From NCBI GenBank assembly GCA_026225945.1, contig JAMJFZ010003746.1:1020001-1084000 (forward strand): a stretch of DNA of 64,000 nt, written 5' to 3'. Numbering within the stretch: the first letter of the stretch is position 1; every line of letters begins with the position of its first letter. A model generated the notes under the pieces. That model was not told the DNA's origin, did not search any database, and saw only the letters and a list, made by a program, of their open reading frames with translations. Positions 21,701-35,100 of this stretch are shown piece after piece. This DNA comes from Cricetomys ansorgei. Lineage: Eukaryota; Chordata; Mammalia; Rodentia; Nesomyidae. The position numbers were made by a program, and so were the translations under genes.

Positions 21701-24429
21701 AGCAGGGACTTTGGCTTATTTTCCTGGCTGTGGTGTATCTATCGCCTGAGCAGGAACTTCCTTGCAGACGGCACTTAGTGCATACCCATGTTTCCCTGGA
21801 TGAACTGTATTTTCCTTGGTTCTTGGTGGCTATATGTTCTGTCTACCTTACTGTTTCCCAGTTGTGTTTTATTTGAAGCTTGCTAGTATAATTTTTGTTC
21901 ATTTTGTTACTAGGAATTGAATATTGGCAAGTACTCCACTAAGCTATATCTCCAACCCTTTTAGCAAAATTTTATGGCTTTCATAAACTGTATCCCCTAC
22001 TCTCTTACCCATGATTTTATGGTCTTTTGAACATTACACTTCAAAAAACTCTTTTCCCTGTTGAGTCTCCTACTTCTTCCCACTCATAGATCTTGCCCTT
22101 CACTGTCAACAGGACCATAGCTCTGTGTTTCTCACAGTGGGTTACCTGCCAAGGATCCCCTAAAGAGCCTTCTTATAGTAGGTTCTGCGGGTGGCAGGAG
22201 CTCCTTGGTTATTCTCTTATAATTTTGTCTAGTGACTTCTCTAGGTTTATGCTAGCCCTCCTTGGGTATTCAGGACTCCATTTTCCTGAGATCTTTAAGT
22301 ATTGTACATGTCTGCATTCTAGACTTTAAAGGGACTTATTTTCAGTTATGACAGTCTTTGGATCATGTTTTTTTTGTTGTTGTTTGTTTCTTCTATTATC
22401 TCGTCTTGATTTTTGTTTCAATAATGTGAGTTTTCTTTCTCTTTTCTTCTAGTGCCAAAGCACTTTTGAATGAGAATGCAAAATTACTCTTGTAATTTTG
22501 TAATTTTTGCCCTTACTCGCTTTTTCTTCTTTTTCTACATTTTTCTCTCTTAGAATGATTTTCAACTGTTATCACAACCTAAACAGGCCTGTGAGTCTCT
22601 CTGCAGTTCTTACCCTGAGCACCAAGCTACTTACTCGGTTCCTTTCCCAGACAGGGCCAGGCTAGGAGACTAGTCATGGAGCTCAGGCTTGCCTAGAACA
22701 CACGATAGTTCTCTGCCTCTCGTGTGCTGGGATTACAGACATGAGCTACCATGCCTGGCTCTGCTACTTACTTTGCATATCCAGCCATCATGTCAAGCTC
22801 AACATTGCTCTAACTAAATGGAGTACTTTTATGCCTAAACCAAATTGTTTTCCTCTAACTTTGATTCTGAAATATTTATTGATTTGGTTTAGTTTGTTTG
22901 TTGTGGTTTTTGATCTTGCTATTTAACTGGCCTGGGACTCACAGGTCCTTAAAGGCGACCACCACCATGCCCAGCTGATTTGTTTTATTTTTAATTTCAG
23001 GCTCTTCAGCAAAAGCACTTGTCAGCTTAAAAGGTAAGAATTATGCTTTTCTAGATATGTACCACAACTTGAATATATTTTTCTTTTCCTTCTGTTATAT
23101 GTGACTCATTGTAGCTTGTAAGAATTGACTTTATGCTGATAAGTTTAAATTCATATGCTTTTAGAGGAGAATTAATATTTATTTGCTAGAAATTAAGAAA
23201 CATTTCCTAAAATTTTAATTTTCTAAAACTACTGATTGAAGATCTCTTCCTCTTTTTTTTTTAATGGCTTATGAAATTTGCTCTGTAGACCAGGCTGGCC
23301 TAGAACTCACAGAGATCCACCTACCTCTGCCTCCTGTTTAAAGTCACTGTGCCTTGTTAAAAGAATATCTTAACTAAAGCTGGGGATATAGCTCAATTGT
23401 AGAGTTTTTGCCTAAGCTCTAGGTTTGATATCACTACTGTAAAAACATTTTAAATATTCAAGAAACTTGTGCTGAGCTTACATGAATGTTGGTTTTTTCT
23501 TTTCCTTTCTTTTCTTTTTGGATTTTTCGAGACAGGGTTTCTCTGGTGTAACTCTGGCTGTCCTGGGACTCACTCTGTAGACCAGGCTGGCCTCGAACTC
23601 ACAGAGATCCACCTGCCTCTGCCTCCCCAGTGCTGGGTTAAAGGTGTGCGCCACCACCACCCATCGATTTATTTTATTTTATTTTTTTAAAAGAATTGTA
23701 TTACATTATATTTAGTTCTCTGAACTAAAAGAATAGGATTTTTTTCTGAAAGAGGATGAGGTGGTGTGGTGGCAGCCTGAACCTCAGGGAAATAATCCTG
23801 CCTCAGTTTCCATCTAATTTAACATTTCTGTAGTTTTGTTTTTGTTTTATTTTGTTGGGGATTTTTTGTTTGTCTGTTTTTTGTTATTTTTCTTTTCTTT
23901 TCTTTCTTTCTTTCTTTTTTAAATTTTGAAGACAGGGTTTCTCTGTTGTAACTCTGGCTGGCTTGTCCTGGAACTCACTCTGTAGACCAGGCTGTCCTCA
24001 CACTCAGAGTTCTGAGTGCTGGGATTAAAGGGTGCACCACTACGAGTAGCCTTGGTTTGTTTTTTGAAACAGGGTCTCACTAGATAGCCCTAACTGGCCT
24101 GCTGCTCAGTATGTAGACCAGGCTATCTTCAAATTTGGTTAATCTTCTTACCTTTACCTCCCAAGTGCTATGATTACAAGAATGCACCCCGATATACAGC
24201 TTCTTAATTATTTTGTCTTTTGAGACAGGATCTAATGTCGCCTGTGTTGGCCTCAAGACCTCTGTGTAGGGGAGGCTGACCTTGAACTACTGATCCTCCT
24301 GCCTCTGGCTTCCTAGAGCTAGGATTACAGAACACCATACCTTCTCCAACTAACGTATTTCTTAGAGAAAAAAAATTACAGAATGCTGGTAAGCAACTAC
24401 AGGAAAATAAGAACTATCATATATATATA

Positions 24430-24474
<45 letters not shown>

Positions 24475-27400
24475 CTTGGTTTGATCGTGTCTATATTTAA
24501 ACATATGTCTGCATTTAAACATGATTCTTTACAAAAACTAAACTCATTCTCCTTTATTTCATATATCTAATTATTTAATTGATTGGCCTGTTTCTGGTTT
24601 TGCATAACTCCAAAGACATTTCTTTGAATTAAGAAAAAACAGCCAAGCATGGTGGCTCATGCTGTAATACTAGCTGTTTTGGAAACCAAGGCAGGAGGAT
24701 TGCTGTGTTTTTGAGGTCAGTCTGAGCTGTAGGCATGTGCCATTTACTACACAATACTGTATTAATTTTCCTGTCTCGTGTTTCATATTTTGAAGCAAAA
24801 ACCATTTAGAAATGTCCTCTAGGTAGCTAGGTATGTAGCATGTGCTGCAGTCCCAGCTCTTGGGAAGCATAGACACAAAAGGATCACTCCAGGTTCAAGG
24901 ACAGCCTTGGCTCCACAGTGAATTCCAGGCCACCCAGGGAAACATAGTGAGATCATGTCTCAGAAAACAAAAGCAAACAGAAGAAATGTCCTCTAAATTC
25001 AGAATTAGGAGGTTTTAATTTTTTATTTTCCATTGTCCTACTTTCAGTTAGAATTTTACAAAAAAGTATCAAATCATTCTTAACAGAATAGAAGAACTTT
25101 TAAAAACCTAAAGCGAAAACAGAAACCTGTATATTTCATACAGAAATGTATTACTTTTAAGATGTACTACTTTATTATATTATTACAAAAATGTAAAGAA
25201 AACACAGGTGAGGTTTGGTTTTATTTTTTAACTGGAAAAAACAAAAAAATGTAATTGTTTGGTGCTCAGTGGTTGAGAGCACTGGCTGCTCCAGAGGACC
25301 CCGGTTCAATTCCCAGCACTCACGTGATGGCTCAACAACTGTCAGTAACTCCGGCCAAGGGATGCGATGGCCTTCGGCCTCTAGGTATCATACAGACGTA
25401 CAGGCAGAACACCCAGACATAAAATAAGTTAATAAAAAGCATTTAAAGCTTGTATTGAATGAGTGTTTGTGAGTGTGGATGCATGCTGCAGGGCGCTTAA
25501 TGGAGCTTGGGAGCGACTTTCAGGAGTCGCTGTCTCCTTCCATGGTGGATTCTAGGTATCAGACTCAGACGAAGGTCATCAGACTCTCTCGGCAAGTGCT
25601 CTTCTTACCTTAAGCCATCTCTCCGACCTGAGATATTTTTTGGTAAACTAAAATTATTACAGTCACATTGTAACTTTTTCACATTAGTATATACTTTATT
25701 TATTTACTACTACTACTAAAGGGTTAGTGTTTGTGATATAAAATCCTTGGGGCTAACTTTAAATTTTATTAGTATTAATTATTCATTACAGAGGGAAGTT
25801 TATCTAACACATGGAATGAAAAGTACAGTTCTTTACAGAAAACTCCTGTTTGGAAAGGCAGGAATGCGGGCCCTGCTGTAGAAATGGTAAGGAGAGCTTT
25901 CCTGTTCACTAGAGGGATTCTTGCTTATTTGTGTGGTTGTGGTATATAAGTTCACATAGTACAAAGACCTTTTGCAAGGTTTTTTTCCCCAACTCTAAGT
26001 ATTTTCATTTTTAACTTGCCGTTGAGCAGTATTTGATCTTATATAGATAAATTAAGATAAACCAGATTGTCTGGTCACTATTAAGCATTTGTAATATATA
26101 CATACATATATTTTACTTTTTACTATTATATTTTTTTTCTAGACAGTCTCAATATGTATCCCTGACTGACCTAGAACTCACTGTGTAGACCAGATTGGCC
26201 TCTAACTCACAGAGATCTGCCTACCTCTACCACAGGCTCCCAAGTGCTGGGACAGTATTATATACTTTTGATATTTACAGGTTCTTAGTTCTAAAGATAG
26301 TTATCAGTTATCTCATATGAGTCGTGTATTTTTATTTATAGTTATAAATTTGGTTAAACAACTTTTAACGTCAGATCTAGTGTAAGACTAAAGCCATCTA
26401 GGTATACTCTTCTCAAGTGATGTAATGTCCTTGTCGAGCCCAACCCTCTGCAGCAGACATCATGTAATAGCCGCTTAATATTAACATAATTTGACCTGGA
26501 ATTTCCAGAACATATTTTCCTGTCTTCACCATGCAAGGCTGGCAGTGTGCTACAGGGATGTGAGTTCTAGTTTTATGTTAATCATCATTGCAGAAATACG
26601 TATTTAAATACTTTGCTAATTTAAGATGTTTATATTTGGCTTTGTGTGCTTTGTGTTACCCATTCATAGTCCTATACTGCTGATAGTCTAGAGTTAGCTG
26701 TATTTTCCAAATCTAATTTGCATTTTGGAACAAAAATGAGAAACATTCATTACATTAAAAAAATTCTACCATAGCCTTTCAGAAATTCAAAAAGAAGTCG
26801 ACTCTTCTCTGATGAGGACGACAGACAAATAAATACAAAGTCACCTAAAAGAAACCAGAGAGTCGCAATGATTCCACAGGTATGTGTGTATTAAAGTGTG
26901 TTTCATGTGAAGGATGTGAACGATTGTGGAATATGGTAAAGTTCATGTTCATTCTGTTAACATTTTGAACAGCATTCTTTGAGTCACCGTTGGTGCTCAG
27001 CAACTGTTTTTACTAACCTAGAAAATTCAGTGTCTTATTAGTTGACCTGAAGTAGATAGGAAGCCATTCATGACTCTGTAAGCATGAAGCTGTGTATTAA
27101 ATAAGATAGACTTGGTAAATGTTTTCAGTTTTGAGTTTTGCATGGAAATAAGTGAGGAGAAACGTTTAACCTTATCAAGTGAAGTTGCTGAGGGCTATTC
27201 AGAGGAGGAAGCAATACAGTATGAAAGAGGATTTCCTTTTTGAATTTTTTATTATTATTTTTTTGGGAGGAGTATTGTGGATCAAACTAGGGTTTTACAT
27301 ACGCTAAGCTGGTATTCTACCACCGAGTTATTTTGTTTTGTTTTATTTTTCCTATTTTATTTTTGACACTTTAAAAAAGTGAGATGCTCAAGGTAAAGAC

Positions 27401-30400
27401 TCTTGCCACCAAGCCAGATAACCTGAGTTCTGTCACCAGAACTGACGCTTCAAGTTGTCCTTTAACTACCACATGCATGCTGTGGGCTCATGCAAGCATA
27501 TGTGCAAACACACACATAGAAAGTAAAAAAGTAAACAAATGTAATTTAAAAAACTTAAATGGGCATGAATCAAAATGGGCATGTCATAAAGGAATGAAAC
27601 TTAGATAAGAAAATACGACCTTTAACAGTAATGTTTTTTTTCCCATACCAACTTTATAACTTCTGATATAACTTCCTATTATCCTTTCATTATTTTTCCT
27701 ATGTGTTACAAGATTTTCAATAGAATGAATTAGAGTAGGGGTGATTTATTTATCAAATAAAGGCATGACCTGCAGTATACCCTACCAAAAGCCTCTTGAG
27801 TTTTGAGACTGTACAGCTCTATGTAGTTTGGTTGGCTTATAACTCAGCATTCAGCCCAGACTGGCCTTGAACTCCATCTTCCTTGCTTTAGACCCCCAGG
27901 TACTGGCATTACAGGTGTGTACCACTGTGACTAAATTCTTAATGATGGCTATAATGGTAAAATACCATGTTCCATAGAACGAGCAAAATGCATCGTGAGC
28001 ATCAAGGGCAAATGTACGTAAGTGCCTGATAAGCAAATAAAAAATGAGATTTCATTAAAAATAAAATGCAGTGTGTTGGTTTGGTAAGTATGGGACAGGA
28101 CGTCAAATGGACTTAAAAAACTAGTTAAATATCAGGTGTTAGGCTTTGGCAAAGCTATGTTATAATAGTCTGAATGAGTCGCAAATATAGCGTAAAAATT
28201 TGGTCTTGATGACTGGAGCTGTCCGGACCCAACTCTAATCACGCCTGTTTTCCAGGCACATCTCAGAGCCCCTTCTACATCTGATCAATTTAGAATAAAG
28301 AACACAGGACAAACATGGCATCCTCAAATATGTGCAGTTTTTATGCCCAAATGCTCTTCCTTACTCCTACAGCCCTAGTTTATTAGTGTAACTTACGTAA
28401 TGTGATTATCTCCTTCTCCACAGAGCCTCTTCATTTTGTCTGTTCTGTTGTTGGGATAGGTTTTCTGCCCCCTCCAATGCTGAGAACTGAACCCAGAATC
28501 TTGTATCCTACGCAAGCCCAACTCATTTATATGTTTACTTAAAGAACACAATCTACAATTGAAAATTATGAAAACGCCAACATTTATTGAATGTTGAGTA
28601 TGTATCAGGTGCTGTTCTAAGCATTTCATGTGTATACTTTGGTTTAATTTTCAACAGCCTTTATGAAATAGATTACTATTATATTCCTACCTACTTTGCA
28701 GATGAACAGATAAGTGGAAAGTAAATTATCTTGTTTAAGGTCACAGAGCTAGTAAGTGAAGGCTGATACTTAAATGGCTGGCAACCTGTCTTCTCCAGTG
28801 TCTGTCTTTCTTTGAAAAAAAATTGTTAGTTTAAATAAGCAGCTTCCTTGAGGCATAATCTCCATATTATGCAATTTATCTAATTAAAGTGTACATTTTA
28901 GAGGACTAGAGCGTAGTTCAATGGGAAGACTCTTGCGTAGTCTGCCCAAGGCCCTGAGTTGGATCCCCAGCGTTATAAGAACATAAAACAAAAGTGTATA
29001 CTTTAATGGTTTGTAATATATGCATAGTTATATGTTCATCACCACAAATTTAGAACATTTTTGTTGTCCTGTTTTAGAATAAACCCTTAGAAGTATAACT
29101 GATACAACAAAAGTATTTACATTTAGAATTTGTAACATGCTATCTAATATGTATGTAAGATTTGTAATAATTTATATTTCCACTAACAGTCTGAATATAT
29201 TTTCTCACACTCAGAGATCTTTATATTCCATTTATTTTATATATATTGTTAGATGTGCTATATATTATCAGATGTATATTATAGATACATACACAGAGTA
29301 ATCCATCATTATTCTGTTTAAAAGTCTATGTAAGAAACAGCACTAGCTGGACATGGTGGCACACACCTTTACTCCCAGCACTCAGGAAGCATCAGCAGGT
29401 GGATCTCTGAGTTCGAGGTCACCTTGGTCTACAGAGGGAGTTCCAGGACAGCCATGGTTATATAGAGAAACCCCATCTTGAGAAACAAAACAAAAGAGAA
29501 GGAAACAGCACTTTTATGATTAGAGTATTTTTAGGCCGGTGAGATGGCTCAGCAGATAAAAGTGCCTGCCACACAAGCCTAGTGACCTGAGTTCAGCCTC
29601 TGCATCCCACAGTGGAAGGACAGCATTGACTACTGAAAATTGTCCTCTGACCTCCACGAACATGTTGTGACACGCGTGCCCACAATGAAAGACACATCAT
29701 ACACACATGCACAGTACCAATAAATAAAAAGCCTTTACAATATTTTTATTTTTACATTAAAAAATTAAAAAAATTAATTTTCTAAGGTTAACATACTGGC
29801 ATATACCTGTAATCCCAATAGTAGAGAGGCCCCAGTAGGAAAGTTGCCTCAGATTCAGGGCCAGCCAGGGCTGTAGAGGTAGATTATTTCCCCATTAAAA
29901 AAATAAAAAGGTTAATTTTCTAAATTCAGTGTTTTATCTTAAATTCTAGAACATAAAAGGACTTATATGAAAAAAGCTAGTGAAAATCCAAGTAAATCTA
30001 TGAATACTGACACTGTACTGATTTTGACAAATACATCCTGGTTACCTAAGATGATCTCATCGGGGAAAACTGGATGAAGAGCATTTGGAAATTCTCTCTA
30101 CTATCTTTGCAACTAGTCTGTAGATACACAGTTTTTCTAAAATAAAGAGTTTATACTAGTGTGGTGGCCTGTGTTTATAATCTCAGCACCTGGGGAAGAA
30201 AGGCAAGTAGATCTGTGGATTCCAGGCCAGCCTTATTTACATGACAAGTTTCAGCTTAGCCATAGTTACATATTGAATTACATATTGAGAACCTGTCAAA
30301 CACACACAAAAAAAGTTTATAATGAAAAAATCTATTTTGATCTTTATTCACTTTTCTTCTACTTTTCTCATCCACTTAGGAAACACTGTGATTAATTTGA

Positions 30401-32061
30401 TTATCCTTTAAAATTCTAAAACTTTATATGTTGGTGCCAGTGAGATAGCTTAGGAGGTCAGGCGCCTGCTGCCAAGCCTGACTCCCGTGTTCCATATTAC
30501 ATGCCTGCTATCCAAGGGCTTTGGATGCACTGGCAGAGGGATTGCCACGAGATCAGGACCAGCCTGATCTATACACAAGTTCTAGGCCAGCCAGGACTAC
30601 ATAGCAGGACCCTGCCTCAGAAACAATTCAAAACAGAATTTTAAATATATGTTTATAAGTTGGGTGGTGGTATTGCCCGCCTTTAGTCTCAGCACTCAGG
30701 AGACAGAGGCCAGGACAGCCAGAGCTACTTAAATTCTCTTACGTTTATCTATTTATCTGCCATTTTGTGTGTATGCCATACTGCTTGTGTGGTGATAAGA
30801 GAACAACTTGCAGGAATGGGTTTTTCCACCCATGGGTCCTAGGGAATGAACTCAAGTTGTGTTCTTTTACTCAGTGAGCCATCTCGCTGGTCCTTGTCTA
30901 ATAAAGGTTAGACTTTAAAGACTCAAATTGGGGGTGGGGGATGTTGAGAGGCTTAATGGTTAAAGTGCTTGCTGTCCAAGCATGCAGACGTAAGTTCAGA
31001 TCCTCAGCACCTGCATAAAAGCCTGGGCATGGCACTGTGTACCTAGCTAGCCATTCTAGCCAATCAGAGCTCTGGGTTTAGTGAGAGACCCTCCCCAAAA
31101 GTGGAGAACAACCTGACATCCACCTCTGGGCTCCGTGCACAGAAACGTGGGTGCTTGCATACATATACAAAGTCTGCGAATTTTATCTGAAGTGCTGCGT
31201 TAGCTCTCGTTTAGCTTTTAGTGTTCCCCACCACTAGTCATTTCGTTTGCCATCTCCTCCTGTTCTATAAAGAATTGTGGGGGGTTGTTGTTGTTTTGTT
31301 TTTTTTTTCTGGTAGACAGGGTCTCACTATGTAACCCTGGCTGGCCTGGAAACCACTACGCTGAGCGGTCTGCCTTGACCCATGCACCCCCACGCCTGAC
31401 TTTGTTTTGTTTTTAATGATTATTGTTCAGACATCTTTACATCAGTGGAGGTGATCCCTGCTTTGCTTTATTAATAATCATGAATCACATTAATAGTTTC
31501 CCATTCTGGCGTCCCTAGTGTGAATCCTACTGTGTTGTGTTGACTTTTTTTTAATGTTCTATTGGTACTTGACTATTGTTCCTGCTCCCCGCACCCTGCA
31601 CATACACCCCAGGTTGTGGGGGCCATGTTGGCATTGAACTTGGAGAAGTCCTCCCGTCTCTGCCTAGGGTGCTGGAATTGAAGGCATACACTACCATACC
31701 TAGTAGTGCTGCATAATAAAAATTTTCTTTGACTGTACTTTGATAGATTCTGTTATTTTATACTGGCCTTATATGGGCCTACTGTGTGCTTGCATGTGCG
31801 TGCATGTTCCCTCTCTTGATCTTTTCAACAGTGGTTTGATGGTTTGTTTGTTGGCAGGGATAGAACCCAGACAACTGCTCTAACACTGAACTGTACCCCA
31901 AACTCATAGAGCTCTTACTGGTCTCTTCTGATACATGAGTCTGTTTTTCCTGCATACCTAAACTGAAATTATGTTATAGTTCAAACATAATGGAGGCAAG
32001 TATTTCATCTTCCTTTTTAGAATACGTTATAAAACTTGAAGCTTTAACTTCTTTTATGTAT

Positions 32062-32103
<42 letters not shown>

Positions 32104-35100
32104 ACAACTTGTGAGAGTCAACTCTCTCCTGAATTCAACAGTGTGATGACCCATGGACTCAGGTCATCAGGCTTAGCATCAAGTGTCTTTACCTATTGAG
32201 CCACATTGCTAGACTGAGGTTTTAATTTTGTTATCAGGAGATTTGCTTATTAACAAATTCCATATCACATATTACTGAATTTTTTGAGTACTTAAATATG
32301 CCCTATCTTTTTTTATAAATGCACTCATTATTATAAATGTTCATTTTTAATCAATACATCTGAAATTAATCTTTCTTTTTTTTTAATATAGAAATTTACA
32401 GCAACGATGTCAACACCAGATAAGAAAGCATCACAGAAGATTGGTTTTCGATTACGGAACCTACTCAAGCTTCCCAAAGCACATAAATGGTGCATATATG
32501 AGTGGTTCTATTCAAATATAGACAAGTATGTATTACTGCTCATATCATTGATATTACTTGACCGTTTTTAAATGTGATAAGCTGTCACCTCTTTTGAAAG
32601 TCTGCTTGGCTCTTTTTTTTTTAGATTTATTTTTGTTTATTATTTATATGCATGCATGCCTGTGTGACTTTATGTACCCCACATGTGTAGGCGCCCACAG
32701 AAGTCAGAGGGCATAGGATACCTTGGAACTGGAGTAATAGGTAGTTATGAGCCGCCGTGTGGGTGGAAACTGAACCGAGGCCCTCTGCAAGAGCAATAAA
32801 TGCTCTTAACTGCTGACCCAGCTCTCTAGCCACCCACTCTATCCCCCACATGAAATCATTTGTTTGTTTTAGGGACAAGGAACGGTCTTGTGTTGTTCGG
32901 GCTTGTCTTGGACTCTTGGGTTCAAGTGGGGGTGTGTGTAGCTCTAGCTGACCTGGAACTAGCTATCTAGACAGGCTGGAGATCTGTCTGCCTCTGCCTC
33001 CCATCATGGCTTCAGTTGATCTTCTTCCCTCAGTCTCCCATGTAGCTGAGACTACAGGTATATGCCACCATACCCAATGTAAAGTCCATTTTTCTATTCC
33101 CTATTCCATTTTAATTAATTTCTATTTCTATTACAGTTTTCTCTCTTTTTCCTACCCCTATAAGAAGTTATGCATTTTGTGATAAGTTTTAAATGAAAGC
33201 AGAATTTCTGTATTATAACTAGCAACTTCTATAGGATGAAGACACCCTAAGCCAAACTACCATTACTTGCAGCAAATGAGATTTGTTTTAAAAATCTAGA
33301 GAAATGGACAAATCATTTTAGGGTAGTAATCTTTTCATTTAGTCCTTTGACACTTTTAATATATAGGAATTTTGAATAGCACATAGAGATTGGCTGAAAT
33401 CTAGGTACTAGACAAGAGGCTTATTGAAGAGAATGTTTAATTCTAATCTATCTCCTGTGCTAGTTATTGATAGTTCCTTGGGTGGCTATTTAACTATACT
33501 TCCTTCTGTCCTTCAAAAGCAGTTGCTTGCTCAGAAGCTGATGAAGTTCATGGCTATCCACTTTTATGTATCACTGTTAAAACTGGACTTTTCATTTCTC
33601 AGACTCATAAGTAGAATTTTTTCATGGACTTAAGAGAATTCTTGTGGTGTCTTAGTGTAATTGAGTTCTTTTGGGAGTCACCAAAACTACGACAAACCTC
33701 TAGAGTTCTCCAGTGTTCTAAGACTTGGTTAGTCCCAAAGAGGAGAGGACTCCTTGGTGATGGCTTTTCCTTTGGGGCAAAGATACTTTGTAGCTAATAT
33801 TGTTTGTTTTTATCACATGTTATGCCAGAGCCAGTCCCAAATGGAGATTTGAGCAAAACACATGGGCTCCTGGAACTTCAAATCTAGATAGATTTCCTGA
33901 GTAACTTAACATTTTAGATATTTCATGTACCAGGTACCTTTCTTTGCCCTTTGAATTTTACCTATATATGATTTAAAAGTAGAAGTTTGGCACTTGTGAT
34001 TAGTGTGATGTCAGAAGTCCAAAGTATTTTGTTTTTGTTTTTTTGAGGCAGCGTTTCAGTAATCCAGGTTGATCTCAAACTTGCTTTATGACCATGTAGC
34101 TTCAGGTGATGATGTAGCTGAGCCTGGACTTGAACTTTTGATTCTCCTGCCTCTTCTTTCCAAGTGCTGGAATTAAAAGCATGTATCACTATACCCAGCG
34201 TTGGAAGGTATGTTTTAGATTTTATTTAAGAAAGTAACACATTAAGTGTTAACCAATAAAACAAAACTATTCTATTTTACAGGCCACTTTTTGAAGGAGA
34301 TAATGACTTCTGTGTGTGCCTAAAGGAATCTTTTCCTAATTTGAAAACAAGAAAATTAACAAGAGTGGAATGGGGGAAAATCAGGCGACTAATGGGAAAA
34401 CCTCGGAGGTAAAAGAATTTTTGTTTGTTTAAAGTTAATAAATAGTTGATAGTATCATTATGACCTTGTCTGTTTTTGTTTTTGTATTTTCCTTTTTCTT
34501 TTTTGAGAGAATTCTCACTGTATATCCCTGGCTTGCCTGGAACTCACTGTCGAGACTAGGCTGGCTTTGAACATACAGAGATCCATCTGCCTCTGCCACC
34601 CAAGTGCAGGGATTGAAGATGTGCTCCACTACATGCAGTACACTTTGACTTTTAATTTTCAAATGGCTAGTACCAAAACATAACTTTTCAGAATAATTGA
34701 TTATATGTTAAATATATCATTTTAATGAATTGTAGTGTAGGTGCTTTGTATACTTAGAATAAAACATACAATTTCATTTTTTTTTCAGATCATAGATTTT
34801 TAACATATTACTGTTTTAAAGATTTATTATTTTAATGTACATTTTTATTTTATCTCTCCAACCCCAGTTTTACTAAATTTAAATCACCTATGTCCTTTTC
34901 ATCCATCTCTCCTCCCAATTCTGTCTGTCTGTCTACTCACCTACCTAGCTACCTGGGAGAGTCTCATGTATACCAGGCTGGCCTCAGATTCAAATTGATG
35001 TATATAACCCAAGGTAACCTTGAACTTCTCATCTTCCTGCCTTTGCCTTCTAAGTGTTGGGATTTCGGGTGTGAGATACAACGCCCAGTTTTATTAATGC

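Noticed and set aside
26781..26782. Alternative acceptor AG inside exon 4
   Set aside because: Using it would delete conserved PFR residues and shift the frame; the AG at 26773-26774 gives the expected protein.
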